From Macrolepiota albuminosa (Eukaryota; Basidiomycota; Agaricomycetes; Agaricales; Agaricaceae): 64,000 nt of DNA. Shown one piece after another: positions 1-9,444 of this stretch; positions within the stretch are counted from its first letter, which is position 1, and every line of letters begins with the position of its first letter. The stretch is taken from contig JAMWFC010000090.1 of the NCBI GenBank assembly GCA_027475525.1, positions 868,001 through 932,000 of the forward strand, written 5' to 3'. The notes beneath the pieces are model-generated. The model ran no database searches. It saw only the letters and a program-made list of their open reading frames with translations, and was not told the DNA's origin. A program made the translations under genes and the position numbers.

Positions 1-515
1 AATTATAAATACATTCACTCCAAAGTATAGCAAAGATTTCTAGAAAAACATTTATTAGAAATAGATCATATGATTTCTAACAAGTATTTCTTTAGCATAA
101 AGGCAAGCACCAGAGGTGAAGAGCATTTTCAGAGATTTCTGCATGCCAAGGAATCCTTCATGTGCTTCCTCATCCTTTCTTTCTTTCTCAACTGGATGCT
201 GATATTGGCTCAGTGCTAGAGCCTAGCAGATGCTGAGCTGCAATCAGTTATAGTGTCTAGTCTCAGACATTCTAGGCATCTCCTTCTCTATCATCTGTTC
301 AGATAAGCATGTTAATGCTCTTTCATTGCTGCATTAATCTCACTCTGAGTGTAGTTGCATCTGCAGCTACTGCATTTACTCTATTATTTATTATAATTTT
401 CATTCAAGTTGTATTTTTATCAGTGAGACCAACACTCACAGCTACTCAGTGAGCCTTGCTCACCTCTTACCTTAGTTATTTTGGTCTGCTTCAACATCAT
501 TTAACATTCACCAAC
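1..515. repeat. AT-rich repeat DNA with a foldback-MITE fragment
   Basis: No gene is visible. Positions about 15-165 resemble one arm of the foldback element seen complete at 39494-39701: shared words such as 'tttctaacaagtatttcttt' and 'cagagatttctgcatgcc' recur. The rest is anonymous AT-rich DNA. Confidence 0.5.
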
Positions 516-994
516 TGTAAGAACAACTTCTGGAGGCTATAGCTCAGTCACACAGCTGGTAGAGGGAGATCCAAAGTATATTAGAGTATATACTAACAAT
601 ATCATAATAACTACTCACCTGGCAGAGAGAGATCCAAAGAAAACAAGTCTAGAGATTCTCTATGCCAGGACTGATGCTTTTGAGGCCTCAGAAGTGTAAA
701 AAAACAACTGGAGAGAACAACAGAACCTTAAAAAAACTCAAAAATTGCTTAAACAAACAATTGCTCAAATAAGACAAGACTTTGGAAGTCAGAAAAGGCA
801 AAGTCTGGCTTATATAAGCAGTCTGTATGCAGTGTTGAAGAGCCACACTTGTCTTTCTGAATGATAGCTAAAGAACCAAAGCACCTCAAAAGCCAAAAGT
901 AGTACTAATAAATACTGTTGAAAGAATAAAAGCAGTAAAGTGAAAGACTGAAAGAAAAAATAAGAAAATAGAAATAAGAAAATGAATGAAGAGA
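516..994. repeat. LTR copy A, interrupted by the LINE
   Basis: This stretch is clearly homologous to 58610-59104. It begins with the same TGTAAG... terminus and shares the block around 'gtatattagagtatatacta' and a TATA-like palindrome CTTATATAAG near 809-818. Copy A stops at the (GAT)n run near 995. The missing end of the repeat, finishing in CCCCTGACA, reappears at about 7606-7655 on the far side of the LINE. The simplest reading is one LTR split by a later insertion. Internal orientation is uncertain because both ends read TG...CA and the TATA word is palindromic. Confidence 0.65.
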
Positions 995-1015
995 GATGAT
1001 GATGATGATGATGAT
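995..1015. repeat. (GAT)7 microsatellite, probable LINE tail
   Basis: Seven GAT triplets lie exactly where LTR sequence ends and LINE sequence begins. On the minus strand this is an (ATC)n run at the 3' end of the LINE, as expected for LINEs that end in a simple repeat instead of poly(A). Confidence 0.6.
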
Positions 1016-1249
1016 GTATTCCTATACCCGCTGGGGCCTTGCCCTATGTCGGGTTCTACGTGTATCTAAGTCTCTACATATTGTCACTGTCTTGTAGCTA
1101 TATCCCTATCCTATCAGCTCCTGCACGAAGTGCAGTTGCCTTGTGCCCAGAAACTGGGCATACGTCCGTATTAGAGTGCTTGGATACTGTACGTATTAGT
1201 GTGGAGTTAGGAAACAGAAAAGGAAAAGAACACAAAAAAACTCCCTTGC

Positions 1250-4200
1250 TTACCCCCTCCTACTCCTCCTCTTCTTGCCCTTTGGTTTGGTGGACATAGC
1301 GTTGTCTGCTACTGTTAGGTCTCCATATGTCCTCTTGAATTGTCTTGTGCTGTTAACAAACTTGAACAAGGCTTTGATATATTCGGCGTTGCTCAGAAGC
1401 TTGCTCAAGGCCTCTAAGCCTAGGTCCACTGTTCTGGATAGTTCTCGCCATTGCCTCTCGTAGGCACTGCACTGGAGCAGGTAATGTTTGATTGTTTTGT
1501 CTGCTTGGTGGCACACACTACACATAGGCATGTCTGCCCTGCCGAATCGGTGCAAGTATTAGTTAAGAGGGCAGTGTCCTGTTCATAATTGCATCAGGAT
1601 GGAGGCCTGTCTCCGTGGCAAGGCCGTCAGCGTGGTGATGATGCCCCACATGTCTGGTGCCCTGGGGTCTATTGCCTTCAGCCTTCCAAATCTGGGCAAT
1701 GCTTGTGTGGCTTCCAGTGCAGTTTTCCTCTATTGCTTTTTGTGTGTTGCAAGGACTGCCACTTTCGACATCTTTAGTGGTTGGCGTAGGAATGGAAGGC
1801 CTTTCAGCTCTGTTTTCCTGCCCTCTGCTGCGTGTTTTGCTTCCTTATCTGCCCGCTCATTTCCGGGTATGTTTGAGTGCCCTGGTGTCCAGTGATTTCC
1901 ATGCTCGAGTCGATCTCCTGGATTTTCCAGATTCTCTTCAGTGCTTCATCCACTATGTACCTTGCTGAACCTCCCCCTGCACCATCCATCGCCTTCATGC
2001 CGGCCTGGTTGTCCGTCTCTATTGTGGCTGTTTGTATCCGGCTTCTTCGGCTTCCCATCTCTCTCCGCAACAGTTCCAACCCTAGTATCTGCTCCATGCA
2101 CTCTCTCTCAAACACTGTGTGTTTGTCCTCCTCCCCAAAACACTTCCTCAACACCTTCACACTCTCCATCCCTCTGTACAGCACCGCCGCCGCTCCTATC
2201 TTTCCCTTATAACCCGAACTGTCTGTGTATATTTGCATGTCTGCCTCATTATTCCTCTCCTGTTCTATCGCTGCCTCCTTTGTCTTGCCTTGCACAACTT
2301 CAATGGGGCACCTCCATCCTGGCGGGAGTCTGGCCACCTCGACAGTTTCCATGTACTTGGGGTGTATGCCCCATGCCTGCATGATGTGGTGGAGTGTTGT
2401 CCTATGTCTCTTGACAAACGTCATGGCTTTCTGGGCCACCTTCTGCACTGGGTTTGCGTCGGACAGTGTGGCTATTTGAGCCGCTGCGCTTGCACACATT
2501 TTTCTTATCTGTATGTTCATGGAGTCAAGCCCGGCGTGGGCATTGAGCAAATTGTTTGGGGTTGTGCGCAGCAGTCACCTGGAGTGCACACATCCTCTGA
2601 ACCCTCCCCATCTTTGCAGCAAAGCCTCTATTGCCCTTCACTCTCCGACCATCCACCTCAATGTCTGGTTTGCACCACACGTCCAGTGCGTAGAGCATGT
2701 TGGGTGCTACCACCACCTCATACAGCCTCTGCACCATTGATCCATGAACCCCACCATTGACCTTCACCAATCTCTTAGTCTGTGCTGCCACCGCCATGCC
2801 TTTCCCATGTGCATATGCTGCATGCTCCCTGAACCTCAGCTCCTGATCCAACACCACTCCCAGGAATTTGTGTGCAGGCTCCATTTTGATTGTTGTACCC
2901 TCTGTTGTCACAGTCAGCTGTGCCGCTGGCCTTGGTTTGCCCCCCTCCCCCACTCGCACTGCTTCCTCCTCAAAAAACCAACCCCTACAAATTTCTTCAC
3001 CTCGAATATGGAATGGTGTGTCTGTGCCCACTTGTTTGCCCCTTGCTCCCTGCTCAACATTGCCTCTACCTTTGCTGCCGCCTCCTCCATATTTGCTCCT
3101 TCGGCCACCACATACGCATCATCTGCAAATGATCCTGCTAATTCCTTCTCCCCCATCCTCACTCCTTCAATCTGCCCTGCATTGTAGAAATTGTAGCAGA
3201 GCCCTGATGTGTTACAGCCCTGATCCAGCCCGCTATTCACCGGTATCTCCTGCGAGCTGTAATCATTGAATGTGATCACTGTCCGCCTCCCCTCCAGTTT
3301 GCACTCAAACCATCCCACCACCTCCTCCAGTACTCCACGCTTCCTCATGTTGGCCGCTAGCACTCTTGGTACCATGTTGGGGAAGGCGCCTTTGATGTCC
3401 ATAAAGACAGCTACCACCTCCTTGCCTCTCCACCATGCATCTTTGATAAAGTTTGTCAAAACATGGAGTGAATTCATTGTTGACCTTCCCGGTCTTCCGC
3501 TGAACTGGTACCTTGGTAACAAGTTTGCCTTTTCCACATGGTATGCTAGTTTTGTCTTCACACATGATGATAAGACCATTGCGATCATGTCAAGCAGCGC
3601 AATTAGCCTGTATGCGTTCAGATTACTGTAGTCATCCTTTTCTGGCTTCCTCAGCACTACCGTTTTGAACACTTTCCATCTCGCCGGATAGACCTTGTGC
3701 ATGAAGGTTGCCCAAAAAATCGGTCCCAGGTATGGAACTAGTGTATACTTGGTCTTCTTCAGGACAACATTCAGTATGCCACTCAGTCCCGGCGCCTTGA
3801 ATGGCTTCAGCTTGTCGACCACCCTGTATATCTCCCTGTTGGTGATTGGGGGTCCATTCGAAAGCTGCCTCCACCCCCTCATCTTTGCCTACACTCCTTG
3901 TGGGGCCGGGATCCTTGTAAAAGAAGGCCTCATGAAACAGCCTGCCTTTCCCTTCATTATCATCCACCTCCCTCTCTCTTTCCTCTGTCCAGCCCTTCAA
4001 CGCCGGCAGCCTCGCCCTGCCACCATCTGCAGGTGCCGCCGTTACAAAGGCCTTCGCATCTCAAATTGACCTCACATCCACTGTCGCCAGCCATTCCTCC
4101 CAATGCCATCGCTTGGTGTCTTTGATTGCTTGGCTATACTCGTTCCTGGCCTGCCGGAATGCCTCATGTGCACTATGGCCCTCAATGTCAATTACCTTCC

Positions 4201-5251
4201 ATGACTCCCTTCCTAACGCCCTTGACCTCATCCACATCTCCATTAGCTCCTTCATCCACCATCTCTTCATGCCCAACAACTCTCTCCTGACCGGTACCAT
4301 CTCTTCTACCGCCTTCTGCAATGCCTGCATCACCTCCTCCAGTCTCTCTTCCACCTCTTCCCTTCACCTTATTCTCCCTTTTGCCATGTTCGCTAATTCC
4401 CTCCTCAATACCTCCTCAAAGTCCTTCCAATCCACCTTTTTGAAGTCTCTCCCTGCCTCTACCCGGTTTCTCATCACCGTTGTCGCACACGTCATTATGA
4501 TAGGGAAGTGATCTGCCTTCGGGATGTGGTCTGCGTATTGGACCTTGCACTGTATAATGTGGTCTTGGAAAGAGTTAGTGACAAATACATTGTCTGGTCT
4601 GGTCAAGTTTTTCATGCTCTTTGCCTGCAACGTTGCCACATGTGGCCTTAGTGCCATGCTCACCCTGTGCCATGTTGTCATTGCAATCAGCTCCTCTGCA
4701 GCATCCAAGTTCTGCCTAGTGAATAGGTGGCTGTTGCATGGGGAATCCCACATGGGGTGGTGCCTATTGAAGTCACCCACCCATATGTCGACCACACTGC
4801 AGCGCCTTGTTCTCCTGCCTTCCGCACTCCTGAGGTAAAACTCCAGGGCCTGAAGGCCTTGCAAATGGTCGCTGTTGACATATATATTGAAAATACAAAC
4901 CGTGCGTCCCTCTGTCTCCAGGCGTATGCCCACAACATCTGTGCTGCCTATGTCCAGCCTCACCCAACTGTCTGTGGTTATACTTCTGCTAACTAGCATT
5001 ACTGCCCTTGTCCTCGTTGGGTTGTGCTCATCATGAGGCTTTGGGTACACCAGCCACCATATCTGCATCGCCCTCAACTTCTTGTTAAAATCAAAATACG
5101 GCTCCTGTAAACATATTATATCAGTTTCTTTATTCACCGTGTTCAGCACAGCGTGCTGAGCTGTGAGAGACTTGTCAATGTTCTGTTGCCAGATCGTCAG
5201 CATGTTCCTTTGTCTTCCTGCCTCTACATTGTCCCTTGGGTCTTCTCTCAT
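1250..5251 (-). pseudogene. LINE ORF2: endonuclease, reverse transcriptase, RNase H; frameshifted
   Basis: Successive minus-strand frames together make one pol polyprotein. 5251-4364 is an apurinic-type endonuclease with QNIDKS, LQEPYFD, GDFNRHHPMWD and a C-terminal KADHFPI motif. 4354-4061 is a linker. 3882-2914 is the reverse transcriptase with FMDIKGAFPN and the catalytic box FADDA in the place of YxDD. 3031-2525 continues RT and thumb in another frame. 2550-1804 is RNase H with IYTDSSGYKGKIGAAAVL. 1555-1250 ends with a zinc knuckle, CSVCHQADKTIKHYLLQC. Moving from one piece to the next needs frame changes, so this copy should not make a full-length enzyme. Motif residues inside each piece are largely intact, which suggests fairly recent decay. 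Confidence 0.85.
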
Positions 5252-5604
5252 TGCGCTGGATTAGGAGATAGCTGTCAGGCTTTCTCTGCCATTGCTTCCA
5301 GCAATGTCACGAATTCACTAAACTCATGCCCTCCCCAAGCACCAGCAGCCTGTGAGCCCACCCCTTCCTCTGTTGTCTGACTGCTTGGCATACTGTCTGC
5401 CCACCAATAGCTATCCAGTGTGGTCTGTGTCCCCCCTGTCTTTCCATCCGATCTCCTACCTGCTTCTGCCACCTGTGCCTCCACTGCTGTAGCCACTGTG
5501 CTTTCCCTTTCCCCTCCCTGTCCCAGTTCCCCTCCTGCAAGTCGTCCCTGCCCTGCCATTCTGTATGTGATGCCGTCCAGCGTGCCTTTTGCCACACTGG
5601 CCTG

Positions 5605-7098
5605 TCAGTCCCAGGGTCCTTGGTGGTCAAGGATTGCCTCCCTCACATCATCTGTCCTTAGCCACGTCCACTGTTGATTTGTCAGATAGTACTTATACTT
5701 TAGTTCCGGCGACCTGTCGATGAGTCTACTCTTGGCTTCAACAAAGACCAGGCACAACCTGGATGACAAGGGGTGATTGTGCTGTGCCCCCCTCACTTTG
5801 CAGTTTATGCATGTGTACTTTTCTGGGTCAGTCTCTTTGCATTCCCTGGTCTTGTGCTCTTTTGCGCACAGACCACAGGTGTCCGTCACTTGCTTACATT
5901 CATTGGCCAGATGGCCTTTGCCATACCTCTGGCACTTCAGGCACCTCCTGAACTCCAAATTCAGCTTTCTTGCTGACACCCTTTTGCCTTCTACGATCAG
6001 GCTGCCTTTAATGATCCTGTTGGTGCCTTCGCACGATGCGCAGGACAGTATCAGATGTGCCACCTTCTGGTGTTCGTTTCTGGATTTGGGTGCCCTTGCC
6101 CATCTCGCTGCGACGAGTTCCCCTGGGTGTAGGTCATTGCTGTCCTCCAGTGCCTCCAGTTGGTCTGCCAGGGTATTACCAAGGCCAATCGGTACGAATT
6201 CCACAAAAACGTTGTAAGCCCTGTCCTTTACCATTGCTCCAGTCCCAAATTTGTCCAGGAAGGCAGCCCGTACATCCGGTTTCGCCAGCCATTCCACCGC
6301 CTCCACTGTGTTCAGTTCGTAGAGAATACCCCCATTCTTTAGCTTCCTTGCCAATACGAACTCTACCTTAGGCCCATCTAGCCCCTGTATGCCCATCAGA
6401 TCCTTTGCTATCTTTGTCTTCTCCACCAGTTCCCTTTCCGTCAATGCATTCCAGCTGTCTTTGCTGTCTATGTTGTCCACAATCATCTGCTTTGACCTGT
6501 TCTTCACCCTCTGCAACACCTCTTCATGTTTGGCCCGTTGTGCTGCCTGTGCATAGTTCATACCCATTGTCAGCAGTTGTGTCCTCCTTTCCTCCCCCCT
6601 TTCCTCCTCCCTCTCATTCCTCTCTGCCCTGCTCTCCTCGATCTGCCCCTCCTCCCATCCTCCTGTTGCCTTCTTTGCCTGCTCTACCATTTTTCTCACC
6701 ATTTTTACCGCCTCTGCCATGTTCTCCAACACCTCCCTGCACTCCCCCATTGCCTTCCCCACCGTGTCCAGCATCAACTTCCCCATTTCCGCTGCTTTCA
6801 CCTCCTCTAACCCCATTGCTACTACCTTCAACCCCTCTTTGACCTCCACCGGTGTTTCTTTCCTGCCAATCAACAACATCAGCGTGGCCTTGAGTGCACC
6901 AATGTCTATCAGGTCTTTTGTGTTTGCCAGGGCGCCCTTGTCGTGTAGCCATGCCCTGGCTTCGTCTGCCATCGGCATCTTTGCGCTCTGGTCATGGCTT
7001 GCCCCTGCACGTGTGGTCATGCTCGTCGTAGTACCAGTTCCTTTGTGTCCCGTCAGGCCAGCAGTTTTGGCCACCGTACCTCTGCTGTTCATCAACAT
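5605..7098 (-). CDS. LINE ORF1, gag-like nucleic-acid-binding protein (497 aa)
   Basis: A single open frame of 497 codons. Residues about 70-200 are charged and Ala/Glu/Lys-rich and are probably coiled-coil. The middle third may hold an RRM-like fold (inference). The last 150 residues contain three Cys/His clusters: CLKCQRYGKGHLANEC (C-x2-C-x4-H-x4-C), CGLCAKEHKTREC and a looser CINC...H...C. This is the usual ORF1 arrangement in Tad1/I-like LINEs, where the protein coats element RNA before target-primed reverse transcription. The long proline-rich plus-strand frames over this region are shadows of it. Confidence 0.8.
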   Translation of the reverse strand: MLMNSRGTVAKTAGLTGHKGTGTTTSMTTRAGASHDQSAKMPMADEARAWLHDKGALANTKDLIDIGALKATLMLLIGRKETPVEVKEGLKVVAMGLEEVKAAEMGKLMLDTVGKAMGECREVLENMAEAVKMVRKMVEQAKKATGGWEEGQIEESRAERNEREEERGEERRTQLLTMGMNYAQAAQRAKHEEVLQRVKNRSKQMIVDNIDSKDSWNALTERELVEKTKIAKDLMGIQGLDGPKVEFVLARKLKNGGILYELNTVEAVEWLAKPDVRAAFLDKFGTGAMVKDRAYNVFVEFVPIGLGNTLADQLEALEDSNDLHPGELVAARWARAPKSRNEHQKVAHLILSCASCEGTNRIIKGSLIVEGKRVSARKLNLEFRRCLKCQRYGKGHLANECKQVTDTCGLCAKEHKTRECKETDPEKYTCINCKVRGAQHNHPLSSRLCLVFVEAKSRLIDRSPELKYKYYLTNQQWTWLRTDDVREAILDHQGPWD

Positions 7099-7250
7099 TT
7101 CACAGGTGCTGCCGTTAGACGAGTTTGAGATGTAGTTTAGAGTGATAATTGACTTTATGTACTCCTAATTTCTGTACTACCACTGTTTCTATGGTCCTCC
7201 GAGTTCTGACGGACTCATTTTCCCATGGTGAGCAAGTGATGGTAAGAGAT

Positions 7251-8140
7251 CAAAAGCGGTCCAATGAAGGGAGAAGTGTTGAAGAAAGCCAATAAATGCC
7301 AATTGCTCTCAGATGATATCATAATTCATCATTTCATACATACTTATTCTATGATCTCATTTTATTCATAAATGAAGTCACAATGACTTCATGTTTTTGT
7401 CATACATGCATTATACTTTAAAACAGTATATATTCTAAAATTACCACTAAGTTTGAGACATCTTTCATTCTCAAACTTAGGTGCAATAATATCTATAAAT
7501 TACTCATATCTACTGACATCTTTTATTCTCAAACTTAGCTTATATTATAGTTGATTGTTTCAATATCAATATATTCTATTCTATCCTGCAATATGCTGCA
7601 ACAAGAAGAAAGGAATAAGGAGTGAAGGAGAGAGGACATGAGGAGTCCCCTGACACAAATGTTGAAATAGCTAAAGTAAGTATGCAATAGGAAGGTTGTG
7701 TCAGCCCCACACTCACAATTCCATGTTAGTTCTTTTATTGGTTTATTTTTTAATTGTATAATTGTTTATTCATCAACCCCTCCCACCTTACTCTGTAAAT
7801 AGAAGTAACCAGCTGTTGCTTCTTGCCTTAGTCACTAATATATATAGGTCACCCAATGTGTGACCAGTACAGCACTACCTTTTTCATCCTAAAAAATATA
7901 TTCCACCCAACTGCAGAGGTTATAAAATACTGTAAAAATTGCCTAATTAGAAAATTTCCATGTGAGTTTCAGGAGAAATACTTGTTAGAAATTACATGAC
8001 TTATTTTTAATGGATTTTTCTCCAGAAATCTCTGCCATGCTCTGAAGTGTAAGCTGATTTCAAGCAGACATCATAAAGGCTCTCTCAACTACAAAGTTAA
8101 AAGTATAGTGGTGTTGGGCTGAGTCTGACAGCTTGATACT
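7251..8140. other. Intergenic repeat debris; LTR remnant and half a foldback MITE
   Basis: No gene. About 7450-7545 holds two near copies of 'gacatcttt(c/t)attctcaaacttag'. 7606-7655 is the far end of LTR copy A. 7941-8050 matches one arm of the foldback element at 39494-39701. The DNA is AT-rich. Confidence 0.5.
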
Positions 8141-8356
8141 AATGATTGATACAAGAACCTCAGTGTCTGTCAAGATGATGGTGAACAACTAATGATTGAT
8201 ACAAGAACCTCAGTGTCCGTCAAGATGATGGTGAACAACTGAATTGTAATACCTAATGATTGATACAAGCTGTATCATATGTAAGATAGGTATTTAGAAG
8301 AAGGAAAAACTAAGTACTCACAACCTCAGTGTCCGTCAAGATGATGGTGAACAACT
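8141..8356. repeat. 50-bp tandem repeat, two units plus partial units
   Basis: 8141-8190 and 8191-8240 are two 50-bp units starting 'aatgattgatacaagaacct', differing at one base (tctgt/tccgt). A partial unit follows at 8255-8269, and a 35-bp partial of the other end at 8322-8356. Mutations between units mean this is an old natural minisatellite, unlike the exact 77-bp duplications elsewhere. Confidence 0.85.
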
Positions 8357-8360
8357 GAGG

Positions 8361-9444
8361 TTGTATGACGCGCCATCGCAAGTCCATGTCAATGATCATG
8401 TGACCGCTTAATTAGCTGACTCTCCTGGTCAGGATAACAAGTGGCAAGATATGGGGCTATCCTACCTTCTCTTCTATCACAGGTGACCTACTTGCTCAGA
8501 ATCGTGTTAGCCTTTTTTGAATGCAGCGTTGTGAATGGCAGAGAACCTGTCAAATATTCAATACATTGCACAGTGTACAGTGTACAGTAGTCCTGTATAT
8601 AATCGGACTGATCGTGTTTGTTTTTTTACATACCTTCAAAGCAGGAAAGGCAATGAAACCACATCTTGCTTTACGATTTCCCGATGGAAGTTAGAATCAG
8701 CCCGAGGAATCAAGACTCCCTTCATCCTCAGTTTTCTGTTCGAGCCCATCCGAGGGAGTGACCGGACCTAGATATTGACTATCGGTGAACGAGTTCGGTC
8801 TCCTGGGTTAAAGTTACGAGCTGGCCCATGGCCAAGAACCGTTTCAACGTACAACTCCAGCAATCTTCACATGTCGTTGATCCATATCTTTCTTACATAT
8901 ACATAGTGTGATATTAGCTGCCCAGCATCTGGCCTCACGCTTCTCACTTCACTAATGCCGCGGCATCAAACACACATTCACCCTATCAGCATATATCCAT
9001 GGGGCGGAGATGACCCTTTTCTCGGACCTTGACCCTTTGCTTATGCGCCCCACAGTGTCCAAAAGAAATTTGCAAAAAATACAGTAAACATTGAATGCCG
9101 CCCGCAGACATCGAAGATTTGCACCTTTATATGAACAATTTAATTCATAAATCTTATCTGAACCATACTACAAAACATGCACCACTGATGCAAAGACAAG
9201 GACAAACTACACCTGGTAGCAATACGAGGCGGCGATCTAGTTGGCAAGACGGTGGATGGGTATTCTACATGCCGTTGGCACGAAGGCATGTGCATAATCA
9301 ATATGACACACCGATCAGAACAGGAAACGGATAGAAATCAATAACCTCCTGCAAGTACATGGGACGAAGACAGTTGAACCCGGCAGCTGTCATGTCAAGA
9401 ATAAATGATGGAGATAGAAGGGGAGGGTATCGCGGCCGCATTCT
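8361..9444. other. Non-coding or unassigned
   Basis: Base composition returns to that of the gene island. Only short unsupported frames are seen, such as 8535-8771 and 9095-9334 on the plus strand. The part next to 9445 is probably the 3' flank of the DUF1996 gene. Confidence 0.4.

Larger units (their letters stand above)
1016..7250 (-). mobile_element. Tad1-like non-LTR retrotransposon (LINE) with RNase H
   Basis: A minus-strand LINE of about 6.2 kb. In order it carries a gag-like ORF1 with zinc knuckles, then an ORF2 with apurinic endonuclease, reverse transcriptase, RNase H and a C-terminal zinc knuckle, then an (ATC)n tail. Endonuclease, RT and RNase H in this order, with a gag bearing several knuckles, is typical of the fungal Tad1 and related clades. 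ORF2 is split by frameshifts, so this copy is probably dead. The 5' end is uncertain, somewhere between 7100 and 7300. Confidence 0.85.

Noticed and set aside
2119..2760. 213-codon plus-strand ORF
   Set aside because: Antisense to the RNase H/RT thumb part of LINE ORF2, whose motifs are clear on the minus strand.
6405..6842. 145-codon proline/serine-rich plus-strand ORF over LINE ORF1
   Set aside because: Antisense shadow of the Glu/Lys-rich coiled-coil part of LINE ORF1; no start context or domain of its own.
8141..8356. Inclusion of the 50-bp repeat with the exact 77-bp duplications
   Set aside because: Different period, and the units differ at one base and are followed by partial copies, so it is a natural minisatellite.
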